Part shown: one piece after another, positions 1-7,200 of the stretch | How the letters are laid out: each line of letters begins with the position of its first letter | How positions within the stretch are numbered: position 1 is the first letter of the stretch | Assembly (NCBI GenBank): GCA_025201845.1 | Contig: MU604084.1 | Span: 9,995 to 20,189, forward strand | Direction: 5' to 3' | Length of the DNA stretch: 10,195 nucleotides | From: Martensiomyces pterosporus | Lineage: Eukaryota > Kickxellomycota > Kickxellomycetes > Kickxellales > Kickxellaceae | The notes under the pieces: generated by a model | What the model was told of the DNA's origin: nothing | The model's input: only the letters and a program-made list of their open reading frames with translations | Databases searched by the model: none | Position numbers and translations under genes: made by a program

Positions 1-1290
1 CAGGGCGGCATGGACAACTACCTCGACGAGGCTCGCGACCTGGTTGACGTCTATGGCCCACTCCTTGCCGACTACCCAGCCAGAATGTCCGCGTTTCTCC
101 AGCGCGAGTCCCAGGACCCTCGAATCAGCAGGTGCTACGCCAAGGGTCTTGACATTGCCCACTGGCTTGCCTCTCCAGAGTCGCAGCCCGACCCCGAGTA
201 CCTGCTGACCGTGCCTGTGTCCATCCCTGCTGTTGGGCTCATCCAGCTGATGCAGGTGATGGTTGCATTCAAGACCCTTGGTCTTTCGCCAGGCGAGCTG
301 GCGAAGTTCTTCAAAGGTAGGAAATCTATCTGCCTGTTTTCCATGATTCATCAGTAATGCTAGCCACAGATGCTCACACCAAACCCTGCTGCTGCTCTCA
401 CCACTTGATTCAACACTTTTAGTCGCCACGGGTCACAGCCAGGGAATCGCCATTGCCACTGCACTCTCTCAGGTCACAGATGAGGCGTCATTCTACGCCA
501 CCAGCGAGAAGGTTCTCGGCTTGCTCATGCTCACTGGTGTGATGCCGCAAATGAAATATCCAGCCACCCTTCCAAACCCCAAAGTAATGGATGGTGTTTC
601 CGAGTCGAATGGTCCGCTTTACCCAATGGCATCGGTGCAGTGTGTTTCCAGGCAAGTCCTCGAGTCGTTCATCGCCGAGTTCAACTCGTGCCAGCAAAGC
701 AAGGACCTGCATGTCTTGCTGTCACTTGTCAATACGCACGACCAGTTCATCGTCTCAGGCGAGCTAGAGTCTATTGTGCAGTTTGTCAAGCTTGTTCGCA
801 CCAAGTCAGTACCACTGGACGAGGACCAGTCGCAGATCCCGTTCTCTCAGCGCAAGCCCAAGGTGCAGATAAGCTACACCAGCATCACTGCCCCCTACCA
901 CTGCAGGCTTCTTGATGGCTGCATTGACAGGCAGTGCGAGTATGCTGTCTCCAAGAACTGGGTTCTTGATGCTGCCGACATGCAGATACCTGTTCGTGCA
1001 GGCAACGACGGCCACGATATCCGTGGCGAGCCAGACCTGACCAGGTATCTGTTCCAGAGCATATGCTCGCTCCCAGTGAACTGGCCTGTAGCCACCGACC
1101 ATGCAGGCACAACCCACATCGTTGACTTTGGTCCTGGTGGGCTGAGTGGCTTTGGCTCGTTGACCTTCAGGAACGTCGAGGGCCAGGGCGTGTCTGTCAT
1201 CTGTGCAGGTGCTGTAGTCTCTCGCACTGGGTCGCCACTGGGCACCAAGGCTGACCTCTTCAAGACCCAGCTGTCGGATGTCACCTCAGC
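1..1290 (+). other. Acetyltransferase (AT) domain, N-terminus missing
   Basis: This domain transfers acetyl from acetyl-CoA to the ACP to prime each chain. Residues 1-3 (Gln-Gly-Gly) are the remnant of the glycine-rich oxyanion loop. The nucleophile Ser111 (codon 437-439) sits in GHSQG just after the intron. The catalytic His265 (codon 899-901) is in APYHC, matching the Pro-Phe-His of the family. The IPFSQRK motif precedes it at about 838-858 and the HIVDFGPGG motif follows at 1117-1143. Ser111 corresponds to yeast Fas1 Ser274, so about 160 residues are missing upstream. The end is approximate, placed where the segment leading into the ER barrel starts. Confidence 0.93.
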
Positions 1291-4200
1291 CCCCAACTGG
1301 CTTGCAAGGCATGGCCCCAGGCTGGTTCGCACTGCGCACGACGACCAGATCCACATCGACTCACCCATGCACCACATCCTGGGCAAGCCACCAGTCATGG
1401 TTGCTGGAATGACACCCACGACATCGAACGAGAACTTTGTTGCAGCCATCAACGCAGCCGGGTACTACGCAGAGCTGGCTGGAGGAGGCACACACACAGA
1501 AGCGGACCTAAACAGCAAGATCAGCAGCCTCACTAGCCAGCTTGAGCCAGGGCAGACCATCACGCTCAACTGCATCTATATCAACCCGAAGCAGTGGCAG
1601 TTCCAGTTCCCAGCCATCCTGCGCATGCGTCGTGAGGGTGTGCCGATCACTGGGCTGTGCATTGGCGGTGGAGTCCCCTCGCTTGAGAATGCAAGGGATA
1701 TTGTCTCCTCGCTCCAGTCAGCTGGGTTCATGCACATCGCCTTCAAGCCAGCAAATGCATCAGCCATTCGCGTGGTTCTTGCCATAGCCAAGGAGAACAG
1801 CACGTTCCCCATCCTTCTTCAGTGGACAGGCGGCCGCGCTGGTGGCCACCACTCACTCGAAGACTTCCACCAGCCAATCCTCGAGACATACGGCGCCATT
1901 CGCTCGCAGCCCAATGTCGTTCTCGTTGCTGGGTCTGGGTTTGGGGATGCTGAGGGCACGCTGCCATACATCACTGGCGACTGGAGCAAGAGGTTTGGGC
2001 GTGCGCCGATGCCGTTTGATGGAATCCTGATCGGGTCGCGCGTTATGGTTGCCAAGGAGGCAGCCACTTCGCTTGCAGCCAAGGAGCTAATCGTTGCAAC
2101 CCCTGGTCTGGATGACTCGGAGTGGGAGAGCTCCTATGCGGGTGCATACGGAGGCGTTGTTACGTTTGTCTCCGAGTACGGCGAAAAGAACCATGTACTT
2201 GCAACCCGCGCAGCTCTCTTTGCCAGGGAACTACAAGAGTCGGTGTTCAGCCAGCCACGGGAGCAACACCTCTCCCTGCTGCTGAGCAGAAAAGCCGAGA
2301 TCATTGAGCGCATAAACAGGGACCACTTCAGGCCGTGGTTCGGCAAGAAATCGGATGGGTGCGTGGTTGACATCGAGGACATGACATATGCGGAGGTTGC
2401 TCGCCGCCTAGTCGAAACAATGTATGTCAAGCACCAATCTCGCTGGATCCATCCATCGCACCGCAGCCTGGTGCATGACTTTTTGCAGCGCATCCAGCAT
2501 CGATTCTACCAAAACACCGGCATCTATTATGTAAATGCTGATGCGCTGTTGGATGCCTCCCCCTTCAAACTTGTTGCAATAGCGGCTAGCACGTATGTTG
2601 GGTCTCAAACACAGCTCATCAGCTCTGAAGACGTTCAGTACTTCATCAAACTGTGCCAGCGCCGTGGCCAGAAGCCAGTGCCATTCATCCCACGAATCGA
2701 CGCCAACTTTTATGCGTGGTTCATGAAGGACGCAGCATGGATATCGGAGGACCTAGACATGGTTGCCGACCAAGATGTTCAACGCATAGTCATCCAACAT
2801 GGGCCAGTTGCGGCGCGGTATTCCACAAAGGTCAACGAACCTGTCAAAGACATCCTTGACGGCATTTACCATGGCCAGATTGGTGCCCTTCTTGAGAGGT
2901 ACTATGGCGGTGACAGGTCAAAGGTCCCAACAGTCGAGTATCTTGGTGTTGAGCCTGTCGTGAGTACACTGCCCCCTTCGGTAATAGCTGCCGACTCACC
3001 ATCGGAGCGCGTATACTACCTGCCGACTGATGAGGCATTGCTTCCGGATCACAACACATGGATCAACACCATTTGTAGCTCTAGAAAGAGCTGGCTGCAT
3101 GCGCTGCTTACAGCACCGCTCATTTTCCAGGGATCCAGGGTGGAGGATAACTACGTTCGCAGAATAATGCGTCCAAGAACTGGCCAGATCGTGACCATTT
3201 ACGAGGATGACAGCGGCAGCATACAATCACTCGATGTCACTCGCAACAGCAGACGCAAGGATATTCATATCTCAATTGGCGATAGGAGTGTCGTTGTGCT
3301 CACCATCTACCAACCCTCGGTAACAACCACCCACGCCCTGGGTCTTCACTTTGCGTACCACCCCTCACAACCCGCATCGCCTATTCATGAGGTCATGGGT
3401 GGGCGCGACAACCGCATCCGACAGTTCTACACACTCCTCTGGACAGACAATAGCAAACGGCTTCTGATCGCAACTACTTTTCCTATGCCAGGGGATACCA
3501 TCGAAGTCAAAGACGTCATTGTCACCAACGAGTGGGTCAGTGAGTACTGCAGTGCAACTGGCAATCGCTCTGAAAACTACCCGCCAAACTCTGAGAGAGC
3601 CACACTGGCGCCAATGGACATGCTGGCTATCGTTTCCGTGGATAACCCGTTCAAGAGCATGACCTCCGAATACGTGCACAACGGCTTGTTCAACCTCGTC
3701 CATCTGTTTAACCGCATACAGTATGCCGACGGTGCAGGGCTGCTTAAGATCGGTGATGCAGTCAGCTGCAAGTCCACCATCTCCGAGCTGTCAAACACTG
3801 ATACTGGCAAAAGAATCATTGTTGACATTCAGATTTACCGCGAAGGTGTACCGATTGCAGTGGTGCAAAGCTCCTTGCTCTGGCACGGAGTTTTCGTCAA
3901 GGAGGACATCGCATACAAACTTGTTGCTGAGCCAGTGTCACAGATCGTCTTGAAGAACATTGAGGATATCAAGGCTCTGGAGACTAGGGAATGGTTCGTC
4001 TATTGCGAGGGCTATGAGGGGGCTCTTCAGCCAGGGTCGGTGGTCGAGTTCTACCTGAAATCCGACTACCAATACAGCTCCGAAGATATCTATTCCAGCA
4101 TAAAGACGGCTGGCAGTGCGTTGCTTAGGTCGTCCACTCACAAGGCAGCTCACATTGCCGATATCAGCTTTGAATGCGGCAAGGCACTCAAGAACCCAGT

Positions 4201-7200
4201 TACAGAGTACCTAGCACGACATGGCCAGTTGGTTGTGAGCACCACGATTTTTGATGGGAATGGTTACGAAATTGTGCCCAAATCCAGCAGCGATAGCATG
4301 GTTTTTGCTGCTCCTGACACAAATTGGCCATACTCATGTGCATCAGGCGATTTCAACCCGATTCACACCAACTGCTATGTTGCCGACATGACCGGTTTAC
4401 CTGATACTGTCACGCATGGTCTCTGGACAAGCGCGTCGACCAGATGCTTTATTGAGCTGCATGCTGCAAACGACCAGCCTGAACGCGTGCGGTCGTACCA
4501 CGTCGACTACCAAGGAATGGTTCTGCCAAAGGATCGCCTGGAAACCAAGGTGTTCCATGTTGGCATGAAGGACGGTCGGATGCTAGTGAAAGGACAGACA
4601 TTCAAGGTGGATGGCGAGCTTGTGCTGGATTCCATCTCTGAGATTGAGCAAGAGACTACTGCGTATGTGTTCACAGGCCAGGGGTCACAGGAGGCCGGGA
4701 TGGGCATGGATCTATACGAGAGCTCGCCAGCAGCCAGAGCTGTCTGGGATCGCGCAGAACAGCACATGCTCAAAGTCTACGGTGCTTCGCTCCTCAAGGT
4801 CGTGCGCACCAACCCCACCCAGCTGACTGTTTTCTTTGGCGGGAAGCTGGGTGCGCAGATCCGCAGCAACTACATGACGCTGTCCAAGCACCGCGACAAC
4901 AAGGCGGCTCGCCTGTTCCCAGGTATCGCTGAAGCGACAAGGTCATTTACATTCAAGTCACCAAGTGGTCTGCTCAACGCAACCCAGTTCACACAGCCCG
5001 CTCTGGTTGTTCTGGAGCTTGCTGCTGTTGCCGATCTTCGCTCCAGGTCCCTGGTGCAGAAGAGCGCTGCCTTTGCTGGCCACTCCCTCGGCGAGTACAG
5101 CGCACTCGCAGCAATGGGCGAGGTGTTCTCTGTTGAGGACGCCGTCGACATTGCGTTCTACCGCGGAATGGTGATGCAGTCAGCCATTGACCGTGACGAG
5201 CAGAACCGCTCGCAGTTTGGGATGGTGGCTGTGGACCCGTCTCGCGTGGGCAGTGGGTTTGACGAAAATGCGCTTGCACTGGTTGTGGAGACCATTCGCA
5301 CTCAGGCGCAGGGGCTGCTGGAGATTGTCAACTACAACATCAAGGGCTCGCAGTACGTCGTTGCTGGCAGCCTTGCTCTCTTGGCTGCGATGGGCTCTGT
5401 GATTGACCGTGTTGCCGAACAGGGGGTTGATGTGACAGGTGAGGTGGGCAGAGCAGCAATTGGCGACATTGCCTTTGAGGCCCTTGCCAGCACTGGCGGT
5501 GCTCCCCTGAAGCGTGGACGTGCCACAGTCCCCCTCGCTGGCATCGATGTTCCCTTCCACTCCACCCAGCTGGCGCCTGGTGTCGAGCCATTCCGCGAGT
5601 ATCTGCTGTCGAAGATTGACCCCAGCAGTGTTGACTATTCCACTCTCCACAACCGCTACATCCCCAATCTCACTGGTCTGCCGTTCGAGGTGTCTCTAGA
5701 CTATTTCAAACTGGTCCACAGCCTCACAAAATCGCCGGTTATTGGCAAGAAGCTGCAAAAGTGGGACGACAGTCTGCTGGACTCTCCTGCAGAGGTTGTT
5801 GAACTTGGCCATACCCTTCTCGTCGAACTGCTGGCCTACCAGTTTGCATCGCCTGTTCGCTGGATTGAAACCCAGAGCCACCTTTTCAACGAGTTGAGGA
5901 CTGAGCGGCTCATTGAGGTTGGCCCAAGTGCCACTCTGTGTGGGATGGCCGAGAAGACTCGCAGGCTGCTAGAAAGCCCCACGACGCACGCTGCATCGAT
6001 TCTGCATGTTGTGCGTGACAGAGCAGACGTCTACTACGAGTACGAATCAACTCCTAGTTCGGATGCAGAGCAAGAGCAAGAGCCAGAGCCAGCTGGTAGA
6101 TCCCAAACAGCACCAGCACTGCCTGCACCCCAGCAATCCTCACCGCCACCACCATCCGCTGCTGCGCCTTCAAACTCGCCAGGTGCAGCCATTGCTGACA
6201 CCCCGCTTGAGGCAGTCGATGTCATCCAGGCAATTGCTGCACACAAGCTCAAGCGTGCCTTGGATGTGGTTCCAGTTGACAGGAGCATCAAGGAGCTCAC
6301 GGGTGGAAAGTCGACGCTTCAGAACGAGATTTTGGGCGACCTACAAAAGGAAATCAGCGGCACGATGCCCGACAAACCAGAGGAGCTTCCTCTGAGGGAG
6401 CTTGCCGCAGCAGCAGGCTCGTTCAGCGGCACCCTTGGCAAGCACACTTCGTCGCACATTGCCCGGCTGTTCAGTGCCAAGATGCCTGGTGGGTTCACAC
6501 AGTCAGCTGCACGTAGCCTTCTCCAGACGGCGTATGGGCTTGGGCCACACCGCCAGGATGCACTGCTGCTGGTTGCACTGACGATGGAGCCAGCCAGCCG
6601 TCTCCCCAGCGAGGCAGAGGCCAAGGCATGGTTGGACTCTGTTGCCCAGGCATACGCCAAGAATGCTGGGATTGCTTACACTGCTGCCAGTTCCTCTGAT
6701 GGTGGTGGGAGCGTGGGTGGAGCAGTCATCAACAGCGTCGAGTTCGACAAGGCACAGCGCGAGCAGCGTGAGCATGTGCTGCAGCAGATGCAGGTGCTGG
6801 CAAGGTATGCTGGTGTCGACCTCCGGGAAGGCGCGCGCTCATCTGAGAGCACCTCGGCAGAGAAACAAATCCTGCAGAGTAAGCTTGATCGGATTGAGGC
6901 AGAGTTTGGGGCGGATCTAGTCGAAGGCACTGAGGCACTTTTCGACACGCGCAAGGCTCGTCACTACGACTCGAGCTGGAACTGGGCTCGCCAGGAAGCA
7001 GTCGAGTGGGTGTATGGCGTCCTGGCTGGCAGGGAGCAGTCGTCGCACGACCAAGCAAGCGACAGTGCTCGCCTCCACGCTCTGGCGAACCGTTCCACTC
7101 CTGCACTCCTCAGCCTTGTTGCGGCGACCATCTCGGCCATGGAGAAGAGCAGTGGCGAATTGTCTCGGCAGGCTGTCGCTGTGGCAAAGCGAATCCACAC

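Noticed and set aside
10..357. Stand-alone small gene starting at ATG 10 and ending at TAA 355
   Set aside because: Its residues are the AT domain just upstream of the nucleophile, the codons before ATG 10 already match the conserved loop, and the stop lies within a well-formed intron.
895..1452. Antisense open frame of 185 codons, the longest complete open frame in the window
   Set aside because: It lies opposite the AT/ER coding sequence, shows no recognisable motif, and is explained by codon bias of the sense strand.
5180..5650. Antisense open frame of 156 codons opposite MPT
   Set aside because: It lies wholly within the conserved MPT coding region and has no recognisable domain or promoter signal; a shadow frame.
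4655..6676. Polyketide synthase module (acyltransferase plus carrier protein)
   Set aside because: The ACP attachment motif GGKSTLQNE, the extra ACP helices and the FMN-type ER are specific to fungal FAS, not to polyketide synthases.
6683..6718. Second ACP or an unrecognised small domain after the ACP
   Set aside because: This stretch is only a short Ser/Gly-rich hinge, with no second GGKS-type attachment motif before the KR scaffold.
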